Shown here piece after piece: positions 1 to 8,929 of a stretch of DNA of 64,000 nucleotides. Position 1 is the stretch's first letter. Each line of letters opens with the position of its first letter. Below the pieces are notes generated by a model that was not told the origin of the DNA, did not search any database, and saw only the letters and a list, made by a program, of their open reading frames with translations. Origin of the DNA: Acidobacteriota bacterium (GTDB lineage: Bacteria; Acidobacteriota; Aminicenantia; Aminicenantales; Saccharicenantaceae); contig JAKQUO010000061.1 in assembly GCA_029569255.1 (NCBI GenBank), positions 62,001 to 126,000 of the forward strand. The letters run 5' to 3'. Made by a program: the position numbers and the translations under genes.

Positions 1-65
1 CCTTCGCGGCCTTCGCCGAGATCGTCCTGCTCCACGCCCAAGCCCCCGATCCCGTCATCCGCTGA
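1..65 (+). CDS. 3' end of a CDS entering from the left edge
   Basis: Reading from base 3, an open frame ends with FAAFAEIVLLHAQAPDPVIR and a TGA at 63-65. It has the window's codon bias, so it is probably the tail of a real gene, but too little is left to name it. It converges on the helicase gene. A short hairpin (CGTCA-TCCGC-TGACG) and a TTTTTT run follow the stop within about 20 nt, which could be a weak terminator. Confidence 0.5.
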   Translation, partial: FAAFAEIVLLHAQAPDPVIR

Positions 66-113
66 CGAGACCTGGTTTTTTGTCTTTCCCCTTGAAAAAC
101 CCGCCGGCCCGGT

Positions 114-3100
114 TCAGGAGCGGCCGACCGGGACCCATCGCTCGAGCGCGGTGAAGTAGAGCCCCGACTCCTTGACCTTCTCCCCCGTGACCTTCTCCCA
201 GAACCGCGTGTAGAGCCTGACCTGGGGAGCGTAGTGCTCGACCAGGCGGCCGAGGGCCTTGTCCCTCTCCGCCTCGGGGGCGCCGGCAAGGGCGGCGGGC
301 AGACGGTCGGTCTTGTAGTCGGCGATGACCCAGCCGTCGCCTTCGAAGAAAACGAGGTCGATCGCGCCGGTGAGATAGACCGGCGCCCCGGGGGCCGGGA
401 CGACCGGCCTCCCCCCCGCGAAGGGGACCGCCCCGGCGCGCGGGGCCAAGTCCTCGTACCCGGCCTGGCCGGGTTCCACCCGGACCGCGAAGGGCACTTC
501 GAACAGGCGCCTTTCGGCCGCCGCGGCCCTCCGCCAGAAGGCCGAGCGGACGATCCCGGCGACGTGGCCGGCCAAGGCCGGCGCCTCCGTCGGGCTCCTC
601 CCGGCCGTGACGAGGATGTCCCGGGCCATGCGGCCAAGCGCTTCCTCTCCGGCCCCGTCCGCACGTCGCGGCCGTCCCGCCTCCGGCCCGGCCTCCCCGA
701 GGGCTTTCAGCATGGCATGGACCTCGGCGCCGAAGCGGCCGAGCCCTCCCTTGGCCCATTCGGGCAGATCCCGGTCCCGCCGGGCCACGGAGGTGACGCT
801 CTCATGGAGCTCGCCGGCCGTCGCGGCCCGGGCCATCTTCCGCTGCAGCGCGACCCGGGCCTTCAGCGCCTCGCCGGGCTGGACGATCGCCGGTTTCCGC
901 CGGCGCGCCCCTTTCGTCGTCCCCGGCGCCGGTCCGGGAGGCGCCCCCTCCGCGAGCTCGGGCAGGCCTTCCAAGCCCGCCTCGAGCGGCCCCCAGGCCT
1001 TCCTCGCGCCCAGGTCGCCGGCATAGGCGCTGATCACCAGGAGGTTGCGCGGCCTGGTGGCCGCGACATACATCAGCCTGTTCTCCTCGGCCTCCTCGTA
1101 GGCTTTCTCCTCGGCCGCGCATTCTTCCCACCCCGGGGACTGGGAGATCGTCCGCGTGGACGGCCCGAACGGCTTGGCGAAGCGGAAATGACCTTGCGGC
1201 GGTCCCTCCTTGCGGACGACGTGCCGCTCCGGCTCGAAGTCCCTGACGCCGACCGGATTGGCCAGCCAGACGACCGGGGCTTCGAGCCCCTTGGCCTTGT
1301 GCAGGTTCATCAGGCGGACGGCGTTGCGGCGGCCCGGCGTGAGGCTCATCTCCTCGACCGGCTGGGCGCCGACCCATTCGCCCATGAACGCGACCGCGGC
1401 GGCGAACGAGGTCATGTCCTCGCTTTCGCGGCCGCGCAGGACCTCGACGAGCTTGAGGACGTTGCCGGTCCGGCTGCTGCCCATCTCGGCCGTCGCCAGG
1501 TGGTTGAGCAGGCCCGACCGCTGCAGGACCGCTTCCAGGGCCGCCGAGGGCGGGAGCGTCCCGACGAGCTCGCGCCATCCGGCCAGGACGCCGAACGCCT
1601 TTCTCACCCGCTCCAGGCCCTCCTTCCGGGAGGCCGGATCGGCGTAGCGGAAGCTCCCGCCGGCCGCCCGGTGCTCGACGAGCTCCTGGTCGCTCAGGCC
1701 GAAGAAGAGCCCGCGCAGGACGGCCACCGCGGCCACCGGGTCGTCGGGGTCGTCGAGGGCGCGCATGAGGTTCAGGACCTCGCCGATCTCCGGGCTGGCG
1801 GAGAAGGCGTCGCTGCCGGAGATCTCGTAGGGGATCTTCCGCTCTTCGAGCCTCCGGGCGTAGTCGCTCATGCGGTCCTTGTAGCGGAACAGGACCAAGA
1901 AATCGCCCGGCTCGGCCGGCCTCGTCCGGCCCGGGCCGTCGTCGAGAGCGAGCTTGGTTTCGAGGGCCCAGGCGATGAAATCCGCGACCCGGCGCGAATC
2001 GGATTCGACGATACCGTCCTTGGCGTGGCGCGGCACGGCCGGCGCCGTGGCCCGCCGGACGCCGCGCACGGGCGCCGCTCCCGGGCCCAGCACCGAGTCG
2101 AGGCGCATGAAGCCCGCCTGGTAGGCGTCGGCCGCCGCGGGGAAGAGCCCGCCCCGCCCGGGGTCGAAGAGAGGGTTGACCCAGTCCGCGATGACGCCGA
2201 GGGAGCGGAAGTTGGCGCCGAGCTCGAGGACCTCGCCGCCCGAGGCGACGATGAGCTCCTTGACCTTGTTGTAGATGTCGATGTCGGCCCGCCGGAACCG
2301 GTAGATCGACTGCTTGGGATCGCCCACGAGGAAGAGCGAGCCCGGCTCGGGCCGGAACGCCGTCCAGTCGCGCTCGCCGTCGTCCCGCCGACCGGCCAGG
2401 AGGAACAGGATCTCCGCCTGGATGGGATCCGTGTCCTGGAACTCGTCGACGAGGATCGGATGGAACCTCTTCCGGAAATAGCCCCGGACCTCGGGGTTCT
2501 CGCGGAGGAGCTTCGCGGCGAGCAGGAGCTGGTCCTGGAAATTGAGCCGGGCCTCGGCCCGGCGGCGTTCGGCGGCGAAGGCGAGGGCCGGCCGCAGGTA
2601 GGCCAGGGCCTTGCCGTGGCGGTACTCCCGCCAAGCGCGGACGGCCGGAAGGGCCTGGCCGGCCTGGAAGCTCTCCGCCGCGGCCAGCATCTTTTCGGCG
2701 TCCTCCTTGGCCGCCCAGCGGTTCTTGGTGACGCCGAGCTTCTTGTCGAAGAGCTCGAGCGTCTCCATGAGCCGGCGGGGATCGGCGAAGCCGATGTTGC
2801 GCTGGCGGCGGAAACAGCGGATCAGGACCCTTTGGAGCCCGTCGCGGCCCTTCTCCGGCCGGTCCTCCGGCACGAGGGCGCGGGCCGTCAGGAGGAGCCG
2901 CTCCAGGGCCCGGCGCGCTTCCGTGAGATCGGGCGGATCGGCCCGGCCGGCGACGGGCTCGACCTCGGGGAAGCCGGAGAGGGCCATGAAAGCGGACTCG
3001 AGCTCGGCCGGTTCCAGCCCGGCCTCGTCGAGCCCGCGAAGAGCGGCCTCGTTCTCGAGACGGGCCCTGGCCTGATACTCGTCCCAGCAGGCTTCGAGGA

Positions 3101-3524
3101 GGACCCGGTCCTCGTGCTCTTCGAGCTCGCGGAAGTCGGGATCGAGGCCGGCCTCCACGGGCCGCTCCCGGAGCAGCCGGGCGCAGAACGAGTGGATGGT
3201 CCCGATGAACGACCTCTCCAGGCCGGTCAGGGCGGCGTCGAGGCGGGCCCTGACGCCGGGGTCCCGCTCGTCGAGCCGGGCCTTCTCCAGCGCGACCTGG
3301 AAGCGCTCCCGCAGCTCGGCCGCGGCCTTGCGGGTGAACGTGACGGCGGCCAGGCTGTCGATCTCCGCCCGGCCCGAAGCGAGCAAGGCGATCATCCGTT
3401 CGACCAGGCTCCGGGTCTTGCCGGACCCCGCCCCGGCCTCGACCAGGAACGTCGTCGCGAGGTCTTCCTTGATCCGGTCGCGGGCCGGCTGGTCGGGCGG
3501 GGCCGCTTTCTTCGCTTTCGTCAT
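114..3524 (-). CDS. addA: UvrD-family helicase-exonuclease, AddA/RecB type
   Basis: ATP-dependent DNA helicase with a C-terminal nuclease, expected to process double-strand breaks together with the adjacent AddB-like protein. The 1136-residue chain shows Walker A AGAGSGKT (about 30-37), FTRKAAAELRER, the DEAD-like box VDEFQDTD (about 357), GDPKQSIYRFR, motif V NLHKAKGLE, motif VI YVAATRPRN, and the PD-(D/E)XK core IDLVFF...DYKTDR near residue 1066. The track opens the ORF far upstream. The ATG at 3524 was chosen because it overlaps the upstream stop (ATGA) and begins right before the helicase domain. It is the third gene of a minus-strand operon. AddA is the best fit; a RecB-like family member under another name is possible. 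Confidence 0.88.
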   Translation of the reverse strand: MTKAKKAAPPDQPARDRIKEDLATTFLVEAGAGSGKTRSLVERMIALLASGRAEIDSLAAVTFTRKAAAELRERFQVALEKARLDERDPGVRARLDAALTGLERSFIGTIHSFCARLLRERPVEAGLDPDFRELEEHEDRVLLEACWDEYQARARLENEAALRGLDEAGLEPAELESAFMALSGFPEVEPVAGRADPPDLTEARRALERLLLTARALVPEDRPEKGRDGLQRVLIRCFRRQRNIGFADPRRLMETLELFDKKLGVTKNRWAAKEDAEKMLAAAESFQAGQALPAVRAWREYRHGKALAYLRPALAFAAERRRAEARLNFQDQLLLAAKLLRENPEVRGYFRKRFHPILVDEFQDTDPIQAEILFLLAGRRDDGERDWTAFRPEPGSLFLVGDPKQSIYRFRRADIDIYNKVKELIVASGGEVLELGANFRSLGVIADWVNPLFDPGRGGLFPAAADAYQAGFMRLDSVLGPGAAPVRGVRRATAPAVPRHAKDGIVESDSRRVADFIAWALETKLALDDGPGRTRPAEPGDFLVLFRYKDRMSDYARRLEERKIPYEISGSDAFSASPEIGEVLNLMRALDDPDDPVAAVAVLRGLFFGLSDQELVEHRAAGGSFRYADPASRKEGLERVRKAFGVLAGWRELVGTLPPSAALEAVLQRSGLLNHLATAEMGSSRTGNVLKLVEVLRGRESEDMTSFAAAVAFMGEWVGAQPVEEMSLTPGRRNAVRLMNLHKAKGLEAPVVWLANPVGVRDFEPERHVVRKEGPPQGHFRFAKPFGPSTRTISQSPGWEECAAEEKAYEEAEENRLMYVAATRPRNLLVISAYAGDLGARKAWGPLEAGLEGLPELAEGAPPGPAPGTTKGARRRKPAIVQPGEALKARVALQRKMARAATAGELHESVTSVARRDRDLPEWAKGGLGRFGAEVHAMLKALGEAGPEAGRPRRADGAGEEALGRMARDILVTAGRSPTEAPALAGHVAGIVRSAFWRRAAAAERRLFEVPFAVRVEPGQAGYEDLAPRAGAVPFAGGRPVVPAPGAPVYLTGAIDLVFFEGDGWVIADYKTDRLPAALAGAPEAERDKALGRLVEHYAPQVRLYTRFWEKVTGEKVKESGLYFTALERWVPVGRS

Positions 3525-6500
3525 TTGTATCCGTCGAGCTTGTCGTAGGCCTCGAAGACCTCGGGGCTCCCCTCCCTCTTGAGCTCGGCCGCCCTGGGCG
3601 CGTCCGGGCCGCAGACGGGAGCGTAGTCGCAGTACTTGCATTGGGCCTGGGGCCCGGCGATGAAATAGCCCTTCTCGATGAGGGCCAGGAGGTCGTTGAG
3701 GAGCGCCCTCAGCCGGCCCCGGTCGAAGTCCTTGACGATCCGGTCCAGCCCCTCGCCCCGGCGGGACGGGAAGAGATAGCCGCTCCGGGTCACCCGCGGC
3801 CGCCCGCCGCCCGGCCGGGCCGCGAGCATCCGCTCCAGGGCGACGGCGTAGAGGGCGTGCTGGATCATCCGGCCCCGGCCGAACTCCACCAGCTCCTCGT
3901 ATTCCGCGGGATTGCCCGTCTTGTAATCCAGGACCCGGTAGGCGTCCTCGGCCAGCCGGTCGACCCGGTCGATGAAGCCGCGCAGGAAGAACGAGCGCCC
4001 GCCCCCGAGATCGATCTCCTGCCGGGCGATCTCGAGCTCGAATTCGACCGGCCGCCCTTTTTCGTCCCGGTTCTCCTCGGCCCTCATGAAGATCGCCAGG
4101 GCCTCCAGGATGTCCCTGCGCTCGGCCTCGAAGACGGCTTCGGAGGGCGGCGGGACCTCCCGCTTCCAGCGGGCCAGGGCCTCGCCGGCGACCTCGGCCA
4201 TGAGCCCGGCGTGCCGCCGGGCCGAGACCTCTTCCCCCGCCGGCCGGAGACGGGTCATGAAATCGCAGAGGGCCTCGTGGATGAGGCTCCCCCGCTGCAG
4301 CGGATCGAGCCAGCGGGACCGGTCGAAGGCGACCTCCCGGGGCGCCTCGACCCTGAGCACGTGCCGGAGAAAGTAGGCGAAAGGGCACCTGGCCAGGAGC
4401 TCGAGGCGCGAGGCCGACATGACCGCTCGGCCGCCCGCCGTCGGGTCGACCTCGGCGCGGACGGGGCCGATATCGACGAGCCCCTCGAAAGGCGTCAGCT
4501 TTTCGCCGGCCCGGGCGGCCGCGGCGGCGAGGCCGGCGGCGAGGTCCCCGAAATTCGCGGCCACCGTGCCCGGCCCGTCGGCGGGCGGGCCGCTCCCGGC
4601 CAGCCGTTCGAGCCACCAGTCGATCTCATCGAAGGACCGGTCCGCCCCGCCGGGCAGGAAGCCGGCGGCGTCGGGGACCCCCCTCTCGAGGGCCGCGTAA
4701 TCGAGGCCGGGATCGCCGCGGCCGAGCCGGAAGGCCTGCAGAACGATCGACGAGGGGAAGGACGCCCGTCCGTCGATGAGATCGAACGAGGGATAGCTGA
4801 AGACGACCCGGCCCCGGAGCGAGGCCAGCGTCGCCGCGAGGCCGTAGAGCCTGCCCCGGAGCGCGTCGGCCGACCTCGGCAGGGCGTCCGAGAGCGCCGC
4901 CCGCTCCTCGTCGAGGAGGATGGGGTCCTGGAGCCCCCGGCCGGGGAAAGTCGCCTCGTCCAGCCCGACGACGAAAACGACCTCCCGCCCGGTTCGCCCG
5001 CCGGTTGAGAACCCGGAGACATGGAGGTGGCCGGGGAGGGCCGGCGACTCCCCGACGCGAAGTGACGACCCCGCCGTCCGGACGAGCTCCAAGGCCTCCT
5101 TGGGCGGCAGGGCCGCGAAGCGGCCTTCCTGCCGGAGCTCGTCGAGGCGGTCGAGAAGCGCCGCGCGGGCCTTGACGTCGTAGGCGGTTTCCGCCCGGCC
5201 GCGCTCCCGGAGGACCCCGGCCAAGGCCTCGGCGACGGCGCCGGCATCCAAGCCGCCCGCCGGGTCCGGGCCGGGGATGGCGGCGAGGAGCCGCTCGAGG
5301 CCGGCGGCCATGACGGCCATCTCGGCGACCGAGGCCGCGAGGGCCGCCCGGCGGGCCTCCCCGGCCTCGCCGCCCTCGTCCCCCGCCCCGCCTTCGAGCC
5401 TCGCGAGATCGGCCTCGCAGGCCTCTCGAAGGGCTTGGAGCCGGGGGAGATAGCGCTCCCGGCCCCAGCCGATCAGGGCGCTCCTCAAATGGCGGCAGGC
5501 CGTCCGCCCGGCGACGGCCGCCCCCGACGGACCTTCCGGGAGGACGAGGTCGCCGTTCTCGAGCAGGCGGCCGAGGTGGGCGCTGGAAAAATCGTTCCCC
5601 ACCCAATCGAGAAGCCCGAAAAAGAGCCTGCCGGGGGAAGTGAAGGAGACGGGGACGCCCTCGCCGAAGGTGACCGGCAGGCCGGTCCGGGCCGCGAGGA
5701 GGTAGAAGGCCGTCGCGTGGGCCGAGCCGTCCGGCGCCAGGACCTCGGCCCGGTCGAAAGGGACGTTCTCCTCGTAGAGCCGCCGGAGGACCTCGCGGCA
5801 TTCATTGGCCGGGCCGAGGGCCCTGAAGATCGCGATCCGGCCGCCCGCGGCGGGGCCCGTGGCGCCGCCGGGGTCGAAGAGCCGGGACAGGCTCCCGTCT
5901 TCGCCCGCTTCGGCCGCGTCCGGGGCCGGCCAGAAATGGCGAGGCCGCTCCAGGCCGAAGACGGGGTCGCCCGGGACGAGGACGAGGCGGTCGCCGGCCG
6001 CCGCCCGGAGGAAGTCGCGCTCCAAGCGGCTCAAGGAGGCGTCCCGGGGACAGAGCGTCCAGAACGGCCTCGGCGGCGCCGTCTCGGCCGCCCGCGCGGC
6101 GGCGGCGAGGAAAGCGGCTTGATCGAGGAGCCCGCCCTCCGCCAGGGCTCGCTCGAAACGGGCGGCGAGAAGGCCGAGCTCACGGCCTTTCCGCTCGACG
6201 AGGAAGAGCTCCGGCCGGACGTCGGCGGCGGCGAGGCCGGCCAGCCGGAGGTCCCGGATGGCCCGGCGGAGGGCCTCCGTCAGCCCGGGAGAGAGGCCGC
6301 CCCGGCCCAAGTAGTCGAGGCGGCCTTCAGCGCGGAGCTCCCGGGCCAGCCGGTCCGTCAGGGCGAGCTCGGCGGCCGAGGTCATCGGCCGGCCCGGGCC
6401 CGGCCTCCCGCTCCTTTCCAGGACCTCCCCGGCCAGCGACCAGGGCGTGACGAAGCGCAGGTTGACCCAGGAGCCGGCCTCGCGGGCCAGGGCCTCGCCG

Positions 6501-6598
6501 ATCTGCCGCCCGACGATGAAGGACGGCGCGACATAGGCCTTCTCGTCGAGGGGATGCCGGCGGCAGAAATCGGCCAGGAAGCGGATCGTCGCGTTCAC
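3521..6598 (-). CDS. addB: AddB-type PD-(D/E)XK nuclease with Fe-S cysteines
   Basis: Partner of the downstream helicase-nuclease. The 1025-residue chain has no Walker A near its N-terminus, consistent with an inactivated helicase fold. The C-terminal nuclease carries VLDYKTG (about 886) framed by a lone Cys in LLARCPFAYF (about 734) and the triplet CKYCDYAPVC (about 983). This C...C-x2-C-x5-C layout is the one known from AddB 4Fe-4S staples. The start is GTG at 6598, whose first bases overlap the TGA of the methyltransferase gene (GTGA); no ATG lies nearby in frame. The stop overlaps the ATG of addA by 4 nt, so all three genes look translationally coupled. Confidence 0.85.
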   Translation of the reverse strand: MNATIRFLADFCRRHPLDEKAYVAPSFIVGRQIGEALAREAGSWVNLRFVTPWSLAGEVLERSGRPGPGRPMTSAAELALTDRLARELRAEGRLDYLGRGGLSPGLTEALRRAIRDLRLAGLAAADVRPELFLVERKGRELGLLAARFERALAEGGLLDQAAFLAAAARAAETAPPRPFWTLCPRDASLSRLERDFLRAAAGDRLVLVPGDPVFGLERPRHFWPAPDAAEAGEDGSLSRLFDPGGATGPAAGGRIAIFRALGPANECREVLRRLYEENVPFDRAEVLAPDGSAHATAFYLLAARTGLPVTFGEGVPVSFTSPGRLFFGLLDWVGNDFSSAHLGRLLENGDLVLPEGPSGAAVAGRTACRHLRSALIGWGRERYLPRLQALREACEADLARLEGGAGDEGGEAGEARRAALAASVAEMAVMAAGLERLLAAIPGPDPAGGLDAGAVAEALAGVLRERGRAETAYDVKARAALLDRLDELRQEGRFAALPPKEALELVRTAGSSLRVGESPALPGHLHVSGFSTGGRTGREVVFVVGLDEATFPGRGLQDPILLDEERAALSDALPRSADALRGRLYGLAATLASLRGRVVFSYPSFDLIDGRASFPSSIVLQAFRLGRGDPGLDYAALERGVPDAAGFLPGGADRSFDEIDWWLERLAGSGPPADGPGTVAANFGDLAAGLAAAAARAGEKLTPFEGLVDIGPVRAEVDPTAGGRAVMSASRLELLARCPFAYFLRHVLRVEAPREVAFDRSRWLDPLQRGSLIHEALCDFMTRLRPAGEEVSARRHAGLMAEVAGEALARWKREVPPPSEAVFEAERRDILEALAIFMRAEENRDEKGRPVEFELEIARQEIDLGGGRSFFLRGFIDRVDRLAEDAYRVLDYKTGNPAEYEELVEFGRGRMIQHALYAVALERMLAARPGGGRPRVTRSGYLFPSRRGEGLDRIVKDFDRGRLRALLNDLLALIEKGYFIAGPQAQCKYCDYAPVCGPDAPRAAELKREGSPEVFEAYDKLDGYK

Positions 6599-7482
6599 TT
6601 CGCCCCCGGCATGCGGTACAAGAGGATCCTGTGGTCGCGGCCGCCCTCGCCTGGCAGGGCCTCGGACGAGACGAGGCGGCCGTCCCAGCCCGGGACCCTG
6701 TAGTCGTGGGAGACGACGCGGGCGCCGGGCCGAAGGTCCCGTTCGAAGACGGGGACGAGCGACTCGAGCGACTCCGGCAGGAGGTAGACGGCGACGACCG
6801 TGGCCTCGGTGAGGCGCGCCTTCGTGGCGTCCATGTCCAGGAACCGGACGAGCTTGGAGACGCCCTCCCGTTCGGCCCCGGCCCGGCATCGGGCCAGGAG
6901 GTCCGGATCGAGCTCGACGCCGACGCCCCGGGCCCCGTAGGTCTTGGCCGCGGCGATGACCACGCGGCCGTCGCCGCAGCCGAGGTCGTAGACGACGTCG
7001 TTCCGGCCGACCCCGGCCAGCTCGAGCATGCGGGCGACGATCTCCGGGGGCGTCGGCACGAAAGGGGCCAGGTCGGCCGCGTCGCTCCGGCCGTGGGAAC
7101 CGGGATAGACACGGATGGCCCCTCTTTCGTCGCGGCGGAAGGAATAGGGCTTGCCGGGGTGGACGGTGCAGCGGGCCTCCCGCTTGCCGCTGTCGAAGGC
7201 GATCTCGACGGGAACGGCGGAGGCCAGGCGGTCGACGGCGCCCACGGCCAGCGTCCGCGTGACCGGGCCCTTGACGCCCGGGGAAGCGAGGACCGTGTAG
7301 GCGAGGGGGGCCCCGGTGACGTTGCGGAGGGTCGTTTCTTCGCGGAACGGCGTCGCGGCGGACGGCCGCGGGGCCAGGTCCAGCCTGTTCTCCGCGTCCT
7401 TCGCCGCCCGGCCGTGGAACAGGGCCAGGAAGGCGAGGACGGCGAAGACGACGGCGATGGCCGCTTGGACGACGCGCCTCAT
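6595..7482 (-). CDS. Membrane-anchored class I SAM-dependent methyltransferase
   Basis: A 295-residue protein with one N-terminal hydrophobic segment (about 4-24), a beta-rich stretch of about 100 residues, then a Rossmann methyltransferase domain. Motif I is VYDLGCGDGRVV (about residue 162), followed by the acidic GVGVELD. Substrate unknown. The topology suggests the catalytic part lies outside the membrane, which would be odd for a SAM enzyme; a cytoplasmic domain behind a signal anchor is the alternative. The track starts at GTG 7500; ATG 7482 is preferred because it begins directly before the hydrophobic segment. It is the first gene of the operon with addB and addA. A functional link to DNA repair is not evident. 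Confidence 0.75.
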   Translation of the reverse strand: MRRVVQAAIAVVFAVLAFLALFHGRAAKDAENRLDLAPRPSAATPFREETTLRNVTGAPLAYTVLASPGVKGPVTRTLAVGAVDRLASAVPVEIAFDSGKREARCTVHPGKPYSFRRDERGAIRVYPGSHGRSDAADLAPFVPTPPEIVARMLELAGVGRNDVVYDLGCGDGRVVIAAAKTYGARGVGVELDPDLLARCRAGAEREGVSKLVRFLDMDATKARLTEATVVAVYLLPESLESLVPVFERDLRPGARVVSHDYRVPGWDGRLVSSEALPGEGGRDHRILLYRMPGAK

Positions 7483-7678
7483 GGCCGTCCTTCGGAACAC
7501 CCTTCAGTCCGCATCAGCCCCAAATTAGAACAGCGCACGACCGAAGTCAACGCCGCGGGCGGAACGCTCCCCGAGCCTCACCGGGGCGGCCATCACGACA
7601 GGGCGAGGATGGCGATGGCCGCCGCGAAGGCCAGCGGAAGCGTCTCCCGGGGCCTGGAACGACGGCGAAATGCGCTGG

Positions 7679-8905
7679 TTAGACGAAGAAGTCGGCGGGC
7701 ACGGACCGCAGCCGGCTGATGTCCTTGACCCGGCCGGCGACATCGAAGCCCTTGGCGCAGACGGCCGAACAGGAGGCGCAGGAGCCGCACGGGTCCGCGG
7801 GGACGTCGAGCGAGCCGACGAGCTCGCGGGCCAGCCCGAGGTTCCTGTAGCCGTAAGCGTACATGTAGCTTCTCATGAGGTCGGGGATGGGCAGTCCCTT
7901 CGGGCAGCCGGCGACGCACTGTCCGCACTGCTGGCAATACAGGCCGGCCGCCTGCTCGCCGAGGCGCAGGTCCTTGAGATCGTCGGGCGACAGGGAGATG
8001 TCGGAAACGACCGACCAGTCTTCCTCGAGCTGGTCGAAGGTCGTGAAGCCCGGGATGGCCGTCGTCACGCTGGGATCGTTGAGGGCCCACTTGAGGGCGG
8101 CCCGCATGTTGATCGGCTGCTGCTTTTCCTTGTCCCAGTACGCGCCGGCCTGGGTCTTCATGGCCACCAGTCCGAGCCCGGCCGCGGCCGCCTCGGCCAT
8201 GGCCTTGCTGACCTCGGCCCGGTGGTCCTGGCGGAAGTTATAGGAGGTCAGGATGACGTCGTAGGCCTTGGCCGCGACCGCCGCCCGGATGACGTCGGGC
8301 TCGTTGCGGTGCGTCGTGACGCCGATGAACCGGGCCTTGCCCGCCTTCCTGGCCTTCTGGAGGGCCTCGATGATGTCCGGGTTTTGGACATGCTCCGGGG
8401 CGGTGGTGTTATGGAGATAGAGGACCTCGACGTGGTCGAGGCCGAGCCTCCCGAGGCTGACGTCGAAGAGGTCCAGAAAGGCCCTCTGGAGGGGCTCCCC
8501 CGAGAGGCTTTGCATCGACCGGTCCACCTGAGGCCCGGGGACCTTGGTGCAGATCATGTAGGAGTCGCGGGGCCGGCCCTTGACGACCTGGCCGATCATC
8601 TGCTCGTTCCGGCCGCGCTGGTAGTTGTGAGCGGTGTCCAGCATGACGATGCCCGCTTCGAGGGCGGCCTCGACCACGGCCGGATTGTCGGCGTTCATGA
8701 CGCCCATGCTGACGGCCGGGACCTTGAGGCCGGTCCGGCCGAGGGTCCGGACGATCGGCTTCCCCGGCGCCGCGGCGGCCTGCCCGCTCCCGGCGGGGCC
8801 GGAAGCGGCCGCCTTGACGGCGGCGGGGACGGCCCCGACCGCGGCCAGCCCGGCCAGGCCCGTTCTGAGGAAGTCCCTGCGGTTGAGCTCTTTCTTCTTG
8901 TCCAT
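7679..8905 (-). CDS. Tat-exported aldo/keto reductase with two 4Fe-4S motifs
   Basis: NAD(P)H-dependent aldo/keto reductase fold of 408 residues. The N-terminus has the twin-arginine signal RRDFLRTGLAGL. Catalytic tetrad candidates are the Asp and Tyr in MLDTAHNYQRG, the Lys in MICTKVPG and the His in VLYLHNTT. The C-terminal 80 residues carry two cysteine clusters, CQQCGQCVAGCP and CGSCASCSAVC, each suited to a 4Fe-4S centre, so electrons may enter or leave through iron-sulfur clusters. The stop of the diheme peroxidase lies 24 nt upstream, which implies one transcript and a shared extracytoplasmic redox role. The substrate cannot be told from sequence. Confidence 0.85.
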   Translation of the reverse strand: MDKKKELNRRDFLRTGLAGLAAVGAVPAAVKAAASGPAGSGQAAAAPGKPIVRTLGRTGLKVPAVSMGVMNADNPAVVEAALEAGIVMLDTAHNYQRGRNEQMIGQVVKGRPRDSYMICTKVPGPQVDRSMQSLSGEPLQRAFLDLFDVSLGRLGLDHVEVLYLHNTTAPEHVQNPDIIEALQKARKAGKARFIGVTTHRNEPDVIRAAVAAKAYDVILTSYNFRQDHRAEVSKAMAEAAAAGLGLVAMKTQAGAYWDKEKQQPINMRAALKWALNDPSVTTAIPGFTTFDQLEEDWSVVSDISLSPDDLKDLRLGEQAAGLYCQQCGQCVAGCPKGLPIPDLMRSYMYAYGYRNLGLARELVGSLDVPADPCGSCASCSAVCAKGFDVAGRVKDISRLRSVPADFFV

Positions 8906-8929
8906 CGCTCTCTCCTCCGTCGGTCTCGC

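Noticed and set aside
234-3548. 1104-residue plus-strand ORF opposite addA, and similar giant antisense ORFs (for example 37966-41544, 41480-44107, 59483-62485)
   Set aside because: At 70 % G+C the complement of a coding frame rarely has stops. These products are Arg/Pro/Gly/Asp-rich with no family motifs, while the other strand encodes clear families.
7560-7678. Hydrophobic tail LAFAAAIAILALS on the minus strand after the aldo/keto reductase
   Set aside because: It has no start codon, ribosome site or link to the reductase frame; it is part of a shadow ORF.
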